A stretch of DNA of 64,000 nt from Nitrosomonas sp. (GCA_031316255.1 JALDQW010000001.1:744001-808000), one strand, 5' to 3'. Shown: positions 52,722-62,945, numbered from the stretch's first letter. Translations and numbers: made by a program. Notes: generated by a model not told the origin, from the sequence alone.

Positions 52722-54350
52722 TTATCGTGTATTCAATGCCGTTAACACCTGGGCTTTCAATGTTTTAATCAATCGCATTTCTTCAGATGATACACCCTCA
52801 GGCGCCTCTTGTTGACGATCCGCATAAAACAGACCAATTCTTTTCTCTTGAGTAACCAATGGTAACACGACAAAACTGCGTGCATCCGGAAACAAATCGA
52901 CATGCCATTTGGGCAGCAATTTTCTCACCTTTGTTACTGAAGCGTCCGAGATAATCAAATCCACATTATTTTTCATCGCCAGATGAAACAAATTTGTAGA
53001 CGCCTTGATGGGGAAAACAAACGCTTTCTGCCTGGCCGAGTAGTTGTTGCCAAGCGAGCTGCGCGCCCGGTATTGACCACTCTCTATGTCTCTCAAACAC
53101 AACGTTATGAAACGAAAACCCAGGCTGCTATAAAAAGTTTCCAGCACTAATGTGATCAGGTCACCCAGTTTATATTTTCCCGAAGCCATCACTTCCGTCA
53201 CATCTTGAACACCGGTCAGCAACAATTCAGGCGCGTTAAAAGGTTTTCCGCTTGGATAACACTGTATTTCACAATGTTCTTCCGCACCTTTTTCTTCAAA
53301 CTCAAAAGCCAGTTCCTTAATGAGCGCTTCTTCTTGCTGGCTTTGTAATTCGAATTTTGCGGAACCCATCCTGACTTCCCTTTGTGGATTCGGCGAAATC
53401 AATTCCGCGTTAATTTCCAGCGCATTGGTTTCCTTGCTTGCATCATTAATCAACTTATTCAGTTTGGTTTTGTCCAGATTTAGCGCCTTGCCAAAGCGAG
53501 TTAACAACGCTGCCTCCAAGTCTGCGTCACTGGATTCCGCTGAGCTTAAAACCATTGGCACCGCCTTATCACTTAACTCGACCGCCTGTTGCATCCACTC
53601 CATTCGATTTCTGGGCGGCTTTAAGTCACCCGCCGATTGTGTTTTTAATGTCTGGATAATACTGGCCGGAATTTCCCATTCATTCAGAACTATTTCCGCA
53701 AAGTTATCCAGATTAAAATGAAGCACTTCCTTTGAAGCCTGCGTTGCGGTATGCGAACCTTGCCTGATCAGTGCCATCATCTCCTGATATTGATCAGGAT
53801 AATACGCAGCCAACAACAAACGGCCAGCATTCTTAAATAACGCTGCGACAGCAATTTCCTCGGCATCCTGGAAATGGCTATCCCGCGCCAATTCTCGACC
53901 CACCATACTGGCAGCCAATGCACATATCAATTCATAACGCACATGCTTGGCATTCTTTCCTGACATTCCATCAACCAGCAGTATTGCCAGCGCACAAGCC
54001 TTCACGGTATTAAATCCGAGCAGAAAAATGGCCTTGCTGATACTGGTCACCACTTTATTTGAAGCAGAACGAAAAGATACCGAATTTGATAAACGCAGAA
54101 TCTTCTGCGTTAAGGAAACATCAGATAATACAAAATAAGCCAGCTTTCGAACCGATTCATCGTCAGAGGATGACAATTGCACAATACGCGATATTGAAGC
54201 ACCCAATGCCGGCAGATCCGGATCACTCCGAATAGCCGTCAGCAATCCTTTCTCGATAGAAATTTTCTGATCGTCACCCTCAGCCACAATTGAGCGATCA
54301 GGCGAATTATTGGGAAGGTCTTGTTCCGGCAATTCTTTTGTCATCATCAC
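52722..54350 (-). CDS. HDOD domain protein with C-terminal GAF-like region
   Basis: 542 residues. HDOD domain at about 30-235 (LPALGASISRIVQLSSSDDESVRKLAYFVLSDVSLTQKILRLSNSVSF, then ALFKNAGRLLL). Middle linker about 240-360; C-terminal 370-540 (LLTGVQDVTEVMASGKYKL ... FVVLPLVTQEKRIGLFYADRQQ) resembles a GAF-type sensory fold. It contains no catalytic GGDEF or EAL. Such proteins often regulate signalling. It may be cotranscribed with gmk, 8 bases away. Confidence 0.85.
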   Translation of the reverse strand: MMMTKELPEQDLPNNSPDRSIVAEGDDQKISIEKGLLTAIRSDPDLPALGASISRIVQLSSSDDESVRKLAYFVLSDVSLTQKILRLSNSVSFRSASNKVVTSISKAIFLLGFNTVKACALAILLVDGMSGKNAKHVRYELICALAASMVGRELARDSHFQDAEEIAVAALFKNAGRLLLAAYYPDQYQEMMALIRQGSHTATQASKEVLHFNLDNFAEIVLNEWEIPASIIQTLKTQSAGDLKPPRNRMEWMQQAVELSDKAVPMVLSSAESSDADLEAALLTRFGKALNLDKTKLNKLINDASKETNALEINAELISPNPQREVRMGSAKFELQSQQEEALIKELAFEFEEKGAEEHCEIQCYPSGKPFNAPELLLTGVQDVTEVMASGKYKLGDLITLVLETFYSSLGFRFITLCLRDIESGQYRARSSLGNNYSARQKAFVFPIKASTNLFHLAMKNNVDLIISDASVTKVRKLLPKWHVDLFPDARSFVVLPLVTQEKRIGLFYADRQQEAPEGVSSEEMRLIKTLKAQVLTALNTR

Positions 54351-54659
54351 TGTTCTGCTGACCTACATTTAAAAATAAAATAACCTACAAGGCATCTCAA
54401 AAAACCCACATTTTGTAACAACACTTCGCTATTCTCAAGCAATGTTTCTTGACATATTATTCATATGCTGCGTCTACATGATTTGTTCCCGCTTCGCCTT
54501 GTCCTGTTGTTTAACGCGCTGAATTTTTGGAGATGTCCCGCATACAAATTTTAAAAAAACCGATCAAATTATGCAAAATTTCAACTTGAGCGGAGAATTA
54601 TTTATAACCTATAAAACTCAGCCACCATCGATCAATATAAGTCTGAAATTGACAGCACA
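54351..54659. other. gene-free stretch between HDOD and msrA genes
   Basis: 309 bases, A+T-rich. It should contain the promoter of the HDOD-gmk-rpoZ transcript on the minus strand, but no convincing boxes were identified. No gene seen. Confidence 0.4.
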
Positions 54660-55124
54660 TCAGCGAATACCACTTTTTTCAAAATAGTGCTGATGGTAGT
54701 CTTCAGCAGGATAAAATTGATCGACAGGCAGAATCTCCGTGACCACAGGCGCATGCCAGCGTCCACTCTGCTGGTATTTGTCTCTGGATATCTTGGCAGC
54801 CGATTCCTGTTCTTCAGTGAAAAAATAAATTGCCGAACGGTACTGTGTGCCAATATCGACACCCTGCCGGTTTTTTGTTGTCGGATCATGACAGTGCCAG
54901 AACATATCCAGCAATTCTTCGGTTGACACCTTTTCCGGATCATATTCAACCTGTACGACTTCGGCATGACCGGTATTGCCAGAACAAACCATTTCATAGG
55001 AAGGGTGCGATACATGACCGCCGGAATAACCGCAGGTTGTCTCAGTCACACCGCTCATTCGGCTAAAAACCGACTGCACCCCCCAGAAGCACCCGGCACC
55101 AAAAATAATTTTTTCTATCGACAT
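54660..55124 (-). CDS. msrA: peptide methionine-S-sulfoxide reductase
   Basis: 154 residues. The catalytic GAGCFWGVQ is at residues 9-17, and the later text GHAEVVQVEYDPEKVSTEELLDMFWHCHDP and GTQYRSAIYF is specific for MsrA. Repairs S-sulfoxides of methionine. Starts 10 bases after dsbA stop, so probably one transcript with the disulfide-handling gene upstream. Confidence 0.95.
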   Translation of the reverse strand: MSIEKIIFGAGCFWGVQSVFSRMSGVTETTCGYSGGHVSHPSYEMVCSGNTGHAEVVQVEYDPEKVSTEELLDMFWHCHDPTTKNRQGVDIGTQYRSAIYFFTEEQESAAKISRDKYQQSGRWHAPVVTEILPVDQFYPAEDYHQHYFEKSGIR

Positions 55125-55134
55125 TGGCTTCGAT

Positions 55135-55773
55135 TCATGGATTTCTGGTACTGCGCACCCTATCGATAATTTCGTTTAATACACGCATCGTATCTTGCGG
55201 TGTTCCGCCTTTCTTACCGGTCGTAAGATACTTGCCTTCAATCACAAATGCGGGTACGCCGGTTAACTCATATTGACGCATCATCTGATTTGTCCGGGCA
55301 ATCTGATTTTGTGTGGTAAATGAATTGTAAACATTGGCAAATTTTTCTTTATCACCGCCTTGTTTCTCAATCCAGCTGAACAAAATGGATTCATCACTTA
55401 AATTAATTTTGTCACGATGAATGGCTTCATAGATTTTGTCGTGCAGCGTTTCTATTTCACCCAATGTTTCAATCGTATAATATGTTTTGGCGCCCGGAAT
55501 CCAGTTGTTTCTGAAAATTGCCGGAACATATCGAAAATCAACATCGCTCGGCTTATTCTTCAACCAGGCTTTGATATGTGGATGCAGACTGTTGCAATGC
55601 GGGCAGCCATACCAGAAAAATTCGATCACCTCGATACGGTCTGCGTTCTGGGTAGATTGTGGATTCGCAAGTACTTTATAGTCTCTCCCCTCAACGATTT
55701 CAGCATGAACGTTGGTCACGCCTAACACGGTTATTGCTAAAAATACAACTAAAATTACAATCAGTCTGTTCAT
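55135..55773 (-). CDS. dsbA: periplasmic thiol:disulfide interchange protein
   Basis: 212 residues from ATG 55773 (MNRLIVILVVFLAI), the start of a signal peptide; a longer frame reaching 55827 would put 18 odd residues ahead of it. The active site is FFWYGCPHCNSLHP (CPHC), the DsbA pair, and the cis-Pro loop is LTGVPAFVIEGKY. It introduces disulfide bonds in exported proteins, including cytochromes. It follows the SPOR gene by 68 bases. Confidence 0.92.
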   Translation of the reverse strand: MNRLIVILVVFLAITVLGVTNVHAEIVEGRDYKVLANPQSTQNADRIEVIEFFWYGCPHCNSLHPHIKAWLKNKPSDVDFRYVPAIFRNNWIPGAKTYYTIETLGEIETLHDKIYEAIHRDKINLSDESILFSWIEKQGGDKEKFANVYNSFTTQNQIARTNQMMRQYELTGVPAFVIEGKYLTTGKKGGTPQDTMRVLNEIIDRVRSTRNP

Positions 55774-55841
55774 CTGCACACTCACTTTTACGAAGTTAAT
55801 TTTGATTTGACCAACGTATAAAACCATTCACGATAACTGAA

Positions 55842-56531
55842 TTAACGGGCCTTGATAAACTGTGCTTCGATACCATTCTCACGCAATCTGCTATGCACCT
55901 GATCCACACCGGTCTTTTGCGTAAATGGACCGACACGCACACGATACCAGACGCCTTTTTCCGACAAATCCGCTGACTGTACTGATGCAATAACACCGAG
56001 AAGCGCAAGTCTTGCCTTAAGGTTGTCTGCATCAGCATTGTTACGAAACGATCCAACTTGAAGATAGTAGGTATCCGCTGCAGCGCTGGCCGATTCAATT
56101 TGTCTTCGTTCCGCAACAGGTGGCGGCACAGGTTTTACTGGCGCCAGCGGTTTCTCAGCTGCTCTGGGTTGTTCTGCCACGGGTTGTTCAATATGCTGCG
56201 GAATTTCGTACACCGCAAGAGACTCGTCTTTGCCAGGCAAAATATTATAAAAATCAAATTGTGCTTTTTCTTCCACTTTGGCGATATGCTTGTTCTCTAA
56301 AGACGATTCGGAAGTATCGGATTGCGCTTTATCAGCAATATCATCATCTGGCCTGTCATACCCGGCAATCTGCTCCTCTGGCAAAAATGGACTTGGCACC
56401 TGCTCCAGATAAAACCATATACCGATAGTACTCAAAATACCCAAGGTATAGCCAATAAATATTCCCAGCATCAATGACCCTTTACCACTACTGGATGCTG
56501 TAGATTTACGAGATTTGTAATCGCGGCTCAT
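55842..56531 (-). CDS. SPOR domain protein
   Basis: 229 residues. A short basic N terminus, a membrane segment (about 19-41, GSLMLGIFIGYTLGILSTIGIWFYL), a P-, E- and K-rich linker, and a C-terminal SPOR domain (about 150-229: YYLQVGSFRNNADADNLKARL, YRVRVGPF). SPOR domains bind denuded septal peptidoglycan. The neighbouring argS upstream and dsbA downstream are the familiar arrangement in this group. Confidence 0.92.
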   Translation of the reverse strand: MSRDYKSRKSTASSSGKGSLMLGIFIGYTLGILSTIGIWFYLEQVPSPFLPEEQIAGYDRPDDDIADKAQSDTSESSLENKHIAKVEEKAQFDFYNILPGKDESLAVYEIPQHIEQPVAEQPRAAEKPLAPVKPVPPPVAERRQIESASAAADTYYLQVGSFRNNADADNLKARLALLGVIASVQSADLSEKGVWYRVRVGPFTQKTGVDQVHSRLRENGIEAQFIKAR

Positions 56532-56561
56532 GAATATTCCATATCCTCTAAAAATAGAAAC

Positions 56562-58322
56562 TTACATTTTTTCTGGCGCGCTGACACCCAATAATTCCAG
56601 TCCATTCTTCAGTACATAGCGGATCGCGGTAATCAATGCCAGCCGGGCTTCCATCAGCGGAATTTCCGCGACCAGAAAATGAGTTGAATTATAGTAACTA
56701 TGAAATTCACTGGCCAGTTCCCTCAGGAAAAAAGCAACCAAATGCGGAGAAAATTCCTGGGCCGCCGCTTTTATCGTCTCCGGGTAATCGATCACCCGTT
56801 GCAACAAAGCCAGTTCTGATTCATTTGTCAGCAAATCCGTATTTGCATCAACCAGTACTGCAGGATCGCCATCCCATTGTTTCAGTACACTGCAAATACG
56901 GGCATGGGCATACTGAACGTAATAAACCGGATTTTCATTACTTTGCGATTTCGCCAGATCAAGATCAAAATCAAGGTGTTGATCGCTTTTGCGCATGACA
57001 TAAAAGAAACGCGCCGCGTCCTTGCCGACCTCCTGCCGCAGTTCCCGTAAGGTAACGAACTCACCCGAACGGGTTGACATGGACGCCTTTTTGCCGTCCC
57101 GGTATAACACCGCAAATTGCACCAGTGCGATTTTCAGTTTCTCCGGATCCAGCTCCAGTGACTGCAGCGCACCTTTTACCCGTGAAATATAACCATGATG
57201 ATCCGCACCCCAGACATTGATCATCGTCTCAAAACCACGATTGAATTTATTGAGATGATAAGCAATATCCGAAGCAAAATAGGTAAACTGGCCATTTTCT
57301 CTTTGCACCACCCGATCTTTTTCATCACCAAAATCGGTAGACCGGAACCAGACCGCACCATCCTGCCTGTAAAGCTGTTTTTTCTCTTCAAGTAATTGAA
57401 TTGCATACGCAACCAGGCCGTTGTCAAAAAGTGATTGTTCAGAAAACCAGGTATCAAACTCAACACCAAATTCCATCAGGTCATTGCGGCTGTCGCCGAG
57501 CTGTTCGGTCAGCACAAAATTATGGATATACGCATAATCCTGACCCAGGATTTTCTTGGCGTTGGCAATTAACTGATCCAGCGCTTCGTCGGTATTCGCC
57601 GGTTCTTCATGAGCCGTTTCAGGCAAACCATCCAGCAGCTTCTCAGGCTGATGCACATAACGATCCGCATGCGCCTGATGGATAAGCTGCGCCATCACTG
57701 TTACATAGTCGCCTTGATAGGCATTTTCCGGAAACGGCACTTGCACACCGTTTATGGCCAGATATCGCAACCAGGTTGATAGCGCCAGAATATCCATCTG
57801 GCGGCCCGCATCGTTGACATAGAATTCGCGCGTCACCGAATATCCAGCGGCCGAAAGCACATTAGATAGGCTTGCGCCGAACGCAGCACCGCGCCCATGC
57901 CCGACATGAAGCGGTCCCGTCGGATTCGCCGAAACGAATTCCACTTGAATCTTTTGACTTTTACCGAAGTCGCTCACGCCATAAGCGCCGCCTGTTTGCA
58001 GAACATGATAAAGGTAGGCTTGTTTGATTGTGCTTTTGATAAAAAAATTGATAAACCCGGCACCTGCAATCTCAACTTTTTCCAGATAGGGCGATGCGGG
58101 AATCGCCTCAATCAACATGGCAGCAATTTCGCGTGGATTCTTTCGTAACGGTTTGGCCAGTTGCATGGCAAGATTACAGGCATAATCGCCATGGCTGGCT
58201 TGCTTGGTACGCATGATTTCGACACTCATCTCTGCATCGCCAACCATGGCCTTGCCAGCGGCCTGCTGCAACAGCTGAGATAAGTGCGTCTTTAAATTTG
58301 GAGGTTCCGAAGCGTTCATCAT
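56562..58322 (-). CDS. argS: arginyl-tRNA synthetase
   Basis: 586 residues. The class I HIGH motif is ANPTGPLHVGHGRG (about 128-141), the N-terminal Arg-tRNA-binding domain precedes it, and the degenerate KMSKS region KKASMSTRSGEFVTL is near 415-430. The C-terminal anticodon-binding domain ends with YVLKNGLELLGVSAPEKM. Length agrees with family. ATGs at 58322 and 58319 are both possible. Confidence 0.97.
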   Translation of the reverse strand: MMNASEPPNLKTHLSQLLQQAAGKAMVGDAEMSVEIMRTKQASHGDYACNLAMQLAKPLRKNPREIAAMLIEAIPASPYLEKVEIAGAGFINFFIKSTIKQAYLYHVLQTGGAYGVSDFGKSQKIQVEFVSANPTGPLHVGHGRGAAFGASLSNVLSAAGYSVTREFYVNDAGRQMDILALSTWLRYLAINGVQVPFPENAYQGDYVTVMAQLIHQAHADRYVHQPEKLLDGLPETAHEEPANTDEALDQLIANAKKILGQDYAYIHNFVLTEQLGDSRNDLMEFGVEFDTWFSEQSLFDNGLVAYAIQLLEEKKQLYRQDGAVWFRSTDFGDEKDRVVQRENGQFTYFASDIAYHLNKFNRGFETMINVWGADHHGYISRVKGALQSLELDPEKLKIALVQFAVLYRDGKKASMSTRSGEFVTLRELRQEVGKDAARFFYVMRKSDQHLDFDLDLAKSQSNENPVYYVQYAHARICSVLKQWDGDPAVLVDANTDLLTNESELALLQRVIDYPETIKAAAQEFSPHLVAFFLRELASEFHSYYNSTHFLVAEIPLMEARLALITAIRYVLKNGLELLGVSAPEKM

Positions 58323-58414
58323 GGAGGATGTTTTGATTATTTAATAGGATATTATTGAAAAATTTTTTAAATATACTACGACTGCCAACGTCTTTGACAA
58401 CAAATAAACATTTT

Positions 58415-59176
58415 TTATACAGGTCTTTCGCCCTGATTGCTATTGGATTGTTGTCGAAACGTTTCAAAAAGACAAATACCCGCACTGACCGCCACATTGA
58501 GACTCTCAACACTGCCTTGCATGGGAATACGCACAACCTGGTCACAGCTCTCCCGTGTCAGTCGCCGCATTCCTTTTTCTTCAGACCCGAACACCCAGGC
58601 AACCGAACCGCCGATCCGGAAATTATTGAGATCATGATCCGCGTCATCCGCCGTTCCGATGATCCAGACATCATGTTCTTTAAGCAACCGCAGTGTACGC
58701 GCCAGATTGGTGACGGCAATATAGGGGACGGTATCTGCAGCGCCACTGGACACTTTATGCACAGCAGCCGTCAGACCGACCGCGCGATCTTTCGGCGCAA
58801 TCACTGCATGTACGCCAAAAGCATCCGCCACCCGCAAGCATGCGCCCAGATTGTGCGGATCCTGGATGCCATCAAGTATCAACAATCTGGCTGGCTCGTT
58901 TAGCGTTTCCAGGACATCTTCGATACTGACATAGGAAGATGCCGGGTCAATAGTGGCCGCGACACCCTGATGACGCCGGCTGCCCGCCATTTTTTCAAGC
59001 CGGTTCTGCTCGCAGGAAATCAGCCGGATTTTATGGGTCTCAGCCAGTGTCATCAGACTGCGGATGCGCTGGTCAGCGCGCGCGGCATCAATATAGATTT
59101 CCCGGATGCTGTCCGGATTCTGCCTTAACCGGCTGATAACTGCATGAAATCCAAAAATTAAACGTGTGGCTGCCAT
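58415..59176 (-). CDS. rlmB: 23S rRNA (guanosine-2'-O-)-methyltransferase RlmB
   Basis: 253 residues with SpoU-family motifs: NLGACLRVADAFGVHAVI, VFGSEEKGMRRLTRESCDQVVRIPM and VESLNVAVSAGICLFE. The N-terminal substrate-binding domain (FGFHAVISRLRQNPDSI) is present. It methylates G2251 of 23S rRNA in E. coli. It follows rnr after 37 bases, as in many gamma- and betaproteobacteria. Confidence 0.95.
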   Translation of the reverse strand: MAATRLIFGFHAVISRLRQNPDSIREIYIDAARADQRIRSLMTLAETHKIRLISCEQNRLEKMAGSRRHQGVAATIDPASSYVSIEDVLETLNEPARLLILDGIQDPHNLGACLRVADAFGVHAVIAPKDRAVGLTAAVHKVSSGAADTVPYIAVTNLARTLRLLKEHDVWIIGTADDADHDLNNFRIGGSVAWVFGSEEKGMRRLTRESCDQVVRIPMQGSVESLNVAVSAGICLFETFRQQSNSNQGERPV

Positions 59177-59213
59177 TGTTTGCTGAACACAATAAAGGAA
59201 GATATCGTATGAC

Positions 59214-61445
59214 TTATGGTTGTTTTTTCTTTGATTTTTTAGCGGACCGGGATTTGTTTTTCTGTTTTACAGCGGCTGCCGGTTCATTCAGGATGAAGTC
59301 TATTCTACTGGTTTCCAGATCAACCCGCACCAGTTTGACGTTTAACCGGTCACCGATACGGTATTGCTTGCCGCTGCGCTCACCCAGCAAACGTTGCCGG
59401 ACTGCGTCAAAATGGAAATAGTCGCTGGGCAATTCAGATATATGAATCAATCCTTCCACATACACATCATCCAGCGCCACAAACAAGCCAAAACCGGTAA
59501 CGCTACTGATAATACCCTCAAAACATTCACCAATCTTATCGTGCATAAAAAAACACTTGAGCCAGGTTTCTACATCCCGGGTCGCTTCATCGGCGCGCCG
59601 CTCCGTTTGCGAACAATGGCGTCCCAGGTCATGCCAGTCGCCAGGCTGATATTTTTCCCCATTCAAAACTGCCTTGATCGCACGATGCGTCAACAAATCC
59701 GGGTAGCGCCGAATGGGAGAAGTAAAATGTGCATAGGCTTCATAGGCCAGTCCAAAATGGCCGCAATTGTCCGGACTGTATATCGCCTGCGGCAAGGAAC
59801 GCAACATGACCATCTGCAAAAGATGCATATCGGGCCTGCCTTTTATTTTATGCAATGTTTTCGCGTAGTCGCTCGCTTTGGGCTTTTTTCTACCACCGAG
59901 CTGAACACCGACTTCCTTGAGGAATTGACGCAACGCTTCCAGCTTATCCGCCGAAGGCCGTTCATGGACACGGAACAGAGCAGGATGACGATGCTTCAGC
60001 AAAAACTCTGCTGCACATACATTCGCTGCGAGCATACATTCTTCAATTAAACGATGTGCATCGTTGCGCCGTACCGGCTCAATTTTATCAATTTTGCCCT
60101 GATCGTTGAAAAACATCTGCGTTTCAGTGGTCTCAAAATCTATAGCCCCGCGCTTGTTGCGTGCATTAAGTAAAACCTTGAACAGTTCATAGAGATTTTT
60201 CAGATCGGAATAAAGCGTCTCATATTTCCTGGCATCTTTACCATTTGGATCCGCCAGCATCGCTGCAACAATCGTATACGTCAACCGCGCATGCGAGCGC
60301 ATCAGTGCCGGATAAAATTCATAATCCAGTTTTTCCCCATGACGATCAAAGCGAATTTCACAAACCATGCACAAACGATTGCGATTGGGATTGAGTGAAC
60401 ACAGCTCATTTGACAGCACCTCCGGTAACATCGGTATCACGCGCTGAGGAAAATAAACCGAATTGCCGCGATTAAACGCTTCCTGATCGAAAACATCGCC
60501 GGGTTCAACATAGTGACTCACATCAGCGATCGCAACATATAGCGTATAGCCGTCAACACCCCGTTCACAATACACCGCATCATCGAAGTCACGGGCCGTC
60601 TCACCATCAATGGTCACCAGTGGCAAATGCCTTAAATCAGGGCGTTCCGGATGATTCCTGCTCTGCACCCGGGTTGGCAACTTTGTTGAAAGATGCTCAA
60701 TTTCCGCAGAAAACACATGCGGCAAATCATGTTTGCGTATCGCGATATCGATCTCCATTCCCGGGTCTGTGTAATCGCCCAGAATTTCTACAACATGTCC
60801 TATGGGTTGCGCATGCTTGCTGGGCTGTTGAATAATTTCAACCATAACAACCTGACCGGAACCGGCACCCGATGCGCGATCATTCGGTATTAGAATATCC
60901 TGGTTGATCCGCCGGTTCTCGGCTACTACAATCAGTATACCGTGATCAATATACAGTCGGCCCACAACCTGTTTATTGATATGCTCGAGCACTTCAACAA
61001 TGACTGCTTCGCGCCTGCCACGCCTGTCCTGACCAATTTCGCGCACAAGTACACGATCGCCGTGCAGTACTTTATGCATCTCCTTCGCGGACAAAAACAA
61101 ATCTGGACTACCGTCATCGGGTATCAGAAAACCATAGCCGTCAGCATGCCCCTGCACTGCCCCCTTGACCAGATCCAGTTTCTCCATCACGCAATAGTCC
61201 CCTTTGCGGTTACGAAAAATCTGTCCTTCCCGGGACATCGCCGTCAATCTGCGTGCAAAAACCTCGTGTTCATGCGCATCAATTCCCAGTAATTTCTGTA
61301 ATTGATTCTCGGCAGTCGGAACACCCAGTTTTGTCAAAACCTGAAGAATATATTCCCGACTCGGAATGGGATGTTCATAACGCGTCATCTCACGTTCCAG
61401 ACAAGGGTCCTGGTCTCTCAATTTACGGCGCTTCTTAATTGACAA
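59214..61445 (-). CDS. rnr: ribonuclease R
   Basis: 743 residues. Two N-terminal cold-shock-like domains (about 70-240), RNB catalytic domain with ETARDFDDAVYCERG, VAIADVSHYVEPGD and SNELCSLNPN, and a C-terminal S1 domain (VTGFGLFVALDDVYVEGLIHISEL) with a basic tail. Processive 3'-5' exonuclease that degrades structured RNA. The longest frame starts at a TTG (61445) with AGGA 10 bases upstream; ATG 61388 is the alternative. rlmB follows closely. Confidence 0.94.
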   Translation of the reverse strand: MSIKKRRKLRDQDPCLEREMTRYEHPIPSREYILQVLTKLGVPTAENQLQKLLGIDAHEHEVFARRLTAMSREGQIFRNRKGDYCVMEKLDLVKGAVQGHADGYGFLIPDDGSPDLFLSAKEMHKVLHGDRVLVREIGQDRRGRREAVIVEVLEHINKQVVGRLYIDHGILIVVAENRRINQDILIPNDRASGAGSGQVVMVEIIQQPSKHAQPIGHVVEILGDYTDPGMEIDIAIRKHDLPHVFSAEIEHLSTKLPTRVQSRNHPERPDLRHLPLVTIDGETARDFDDAVYCERGVDGYTLYVAIADVSHYVEPGDVFDQEAFNRGNSVYFPQRVIPMLPEVLSNELCSLNPNRNRLCMVCEIRFDRHGEKLDYEFYPALMRSHARLTYTIVAAMLADPNGKDARKYETLYSDLKNLYELFKVLLNARNKRGAIDFETTETQMFFNDQGKIDKIEPVRRNDAHRLIEECMLAANVCAAEFLLKHRHPALFRVHERPSADKLEALRQFLKEVGVQLGGRKKPKASDYAKTLHKIKGRPDMHLLQMVMLRSLPQAIYSPDNCGHFGLAYEAYAHFTSPIRRYPDLLTHRAIKAVLNGEKYQPGDWHDLGRHCSQTERRADEATRDVETWLKCFFMHDKIGECFEGIISSVTGFGLFVALDDVYVEGLIHISELPSDYFHFDAVRQRLLGERSGKQYRIGDRLNVKLVRVDLETSRIDFILNEPAAAVKQKNKSRSAKKSKKKQP

Positions 61446-61466
61446 AATAACGATTTCCTATAGAAT
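61439..61466 (+). promoter_or_regulatory. tRNA-Leu promoter
   Basis: TTGACA (61439-61444), 16-base spacer, TAGAAT (61461-61466), 58 bases before the tRNA. It overlaps the divergent start codon of rnr. Confidence 0.7.
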
Positions 61467-61524
61467 GTTGTGCTCTTCAAAGCGCTGAAATCACAGATTT
61501 CAGATGCAGTATTGATGCAGTATT

Positions 61525-61609
61525 GCCCAGATGGCGGAATTGGTAGACGCGCATGGTTCAGGTCCATGTGCCTTCGGGTGTGGAGGTTCGAGTCCTCTTC
61601 TGGGCACCA
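61525..61609 (+). tRNA. tRNA-Leu (CAG)
   Basis: 85 bases including CCA, with the long variable arm of a class II tRNA (TGTGCCTTCGGGTGT region). Acceptor GCCCAGA with TCTGGGC, anticodon loop TTCAGGT gives CAG, T arm GGTTCGAGTCC. It is divergent from rnr. Confidence 0.96.
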
Positions 61610-61880
61610 TCTTCATACACCACTGTTATTATTGAGTTATTTTAATCTATTTTAGGACGAGACAGGAGCTAATTCCACAGCGCATTGAGATTCAATAGAA
61701 TCCAGAATCAACGCCTGTCTATTCTTTTTTTAATTCCTGTTTTGGTGCAGTCAAATCTTATCGCTGAGAAATATGTTCGTCGGCCAGTCGGCATACACCG
61801 GCAAGGTTCTCTGGTAATTAGCCCATCAGTTTCTCTTGGTAATCACATTTCTACATTTATAGTAAGTGTTGAATAGCGCA

Positions 61881-62696
61881 CTATTCATCCTGAGTAATAC
61901 TTTTAATGATATAGCCACCTGATTTCTCGTCATATTCCAGTTCCAGCAGCTTGTTTTCTTGCGCGGCTTCCAGTAATTTCCCAAAGGTGCGGAATCCATG
62001 GTAGGTTTCATTAAATCCCGGCTTGCGTCGCTTCAAAGTCTGCTTGACCATAGACCCCCATACTTTTTCCTCAGCGCCGCGCTCCTCAAATAAATCTTCA
62101 ACTGTCTCCATAACCAGATCCAGCGCTTCTTGTTTTTTCTCTTCTTCAGATTTTCCGTTGCTTTTAGGCGTTGCTTTTTTGACTGCCGTTTTTTGTTTGG
62201 CTTTGTGGTTTTTTTCGCTTTCCCGAATCAGATCATCATAATAGATAAACTCGTCACAATTGGAAATCAACAGATCGGAAGTGGATTTCTTGACGCCAAC
62301 GCCAATGACCACCTTGTTGTTTTCACGCAGTTTACTCACCAGAGCCGAAAAATCGGAATCACCACTGATAATGACAAAGGTATCGACATGCGCTTTGGTA
62401 TAGCATAAATCCAGTGCGTCTACGACCATGCGGATATCGGCAGAATTCTTGCCCGACTGGCGCACATGCGGGATTTCAATCAGCTCAAACGCCGCCTCGT
62501 GCATGGCCGATTTGAATTCCTTGTAGCGTTCCCAGTCGCAATAGGCTTTTTTAACAACAATATTACCTTTGAGCAGCAAACGCTCGAGTACTTTTTTGAT
62601 ATCAAAAGCTGCGTATTTGACGTCTCGCACGCCTAAAGCGATATTTTCAAAATCACAAAACAATGCCATGTTTTGTGTCTTGGAATTTACGGCCAT
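61881..62696 (-). CDS. NYN domain protein with C-terminal LOTUS/OST-HTH domain
   Basis: 271 residues from ATG 62696, which has GGAGACAG upstream; the longer frame to 62744 has no such site. The NYN (PIN-like ribonuclease) domain covers about 10-165: ALFCDFENIALG, DIRMVVDALDLCY, TFVIISGDSDFSALVSKLREN. A K-rich linker leads to a LOTUS/OST-HTH domain (about 205-265, KVWGSMVKQTLKRRKPGFNETYHGFRTFGKLLEAA). The conserved acids suggest an RNase; the targets are unknown. Confidence 0.88.
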   Translation of the reverse strand: MAVNSKTQNMALFCDFENIALGVRDVKYAAFDIKKVLERLLLKGNIVVKKAYCDWERYKEFKSAMHEAAFELIEIPHVRQSGKNSADIRMVVDALDLCYTKAHVDTFVIISGDSDFSALVSKLRENNKVVIGVGVKKSTSDLLISNCDEFIYYDDLIRESEKNHKAKQKTAVKKATPKSNGKSEEEKKQEALDLVMETVEDLFEERGAEEKVWGSMVKQTLKRRKPGFNETYHGFRTFGKLLEAAQENKLLELEYDEKSGGYIIKSITQDE

Positions 62697-62849
62697 ACTG
62701 TCTCCAATTATTGTGCGCCAAATGTGGCTTGTCTGGAAAAGCACTCGTCGTTATTTTATATGCACAAGTGTTACTGGCATTATAGCCTGTGTACTGTGAT
62801 GTATCCATTGACTTTGATTATGCATATTTTTTCTGAATTTCCCAGCCAG

Positions 62850-62945
62850 CTACCGACAAAACCATCTGTAATAGTGCGCACGGAAATTAACAAAACGAGA
62901 ATTGTCAGCTTTGATATGGCGCTCTTGTTGTTCCGGTGCTGTCAT
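62850..62945 (-). CDS. 31-residue small ORF with strong ribosome site
   Basis: ATG at 62945 follows AAAGGAGG at normal spacing and encodes MTAPEQQERHIKADNSRF and 13 more residues to a TAG. It is basic and aromatic near the end (YYRWFCR). An inverted repeat (62948-62956 with 62971-62979) covers the ribosome site. It may be a true small protein or a broken gene start. No family recognised. Confidence 0.35.
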   Translation of the reverse strand: MTAPEQQERHIKADNSRFVNFRAHYYRWFCR

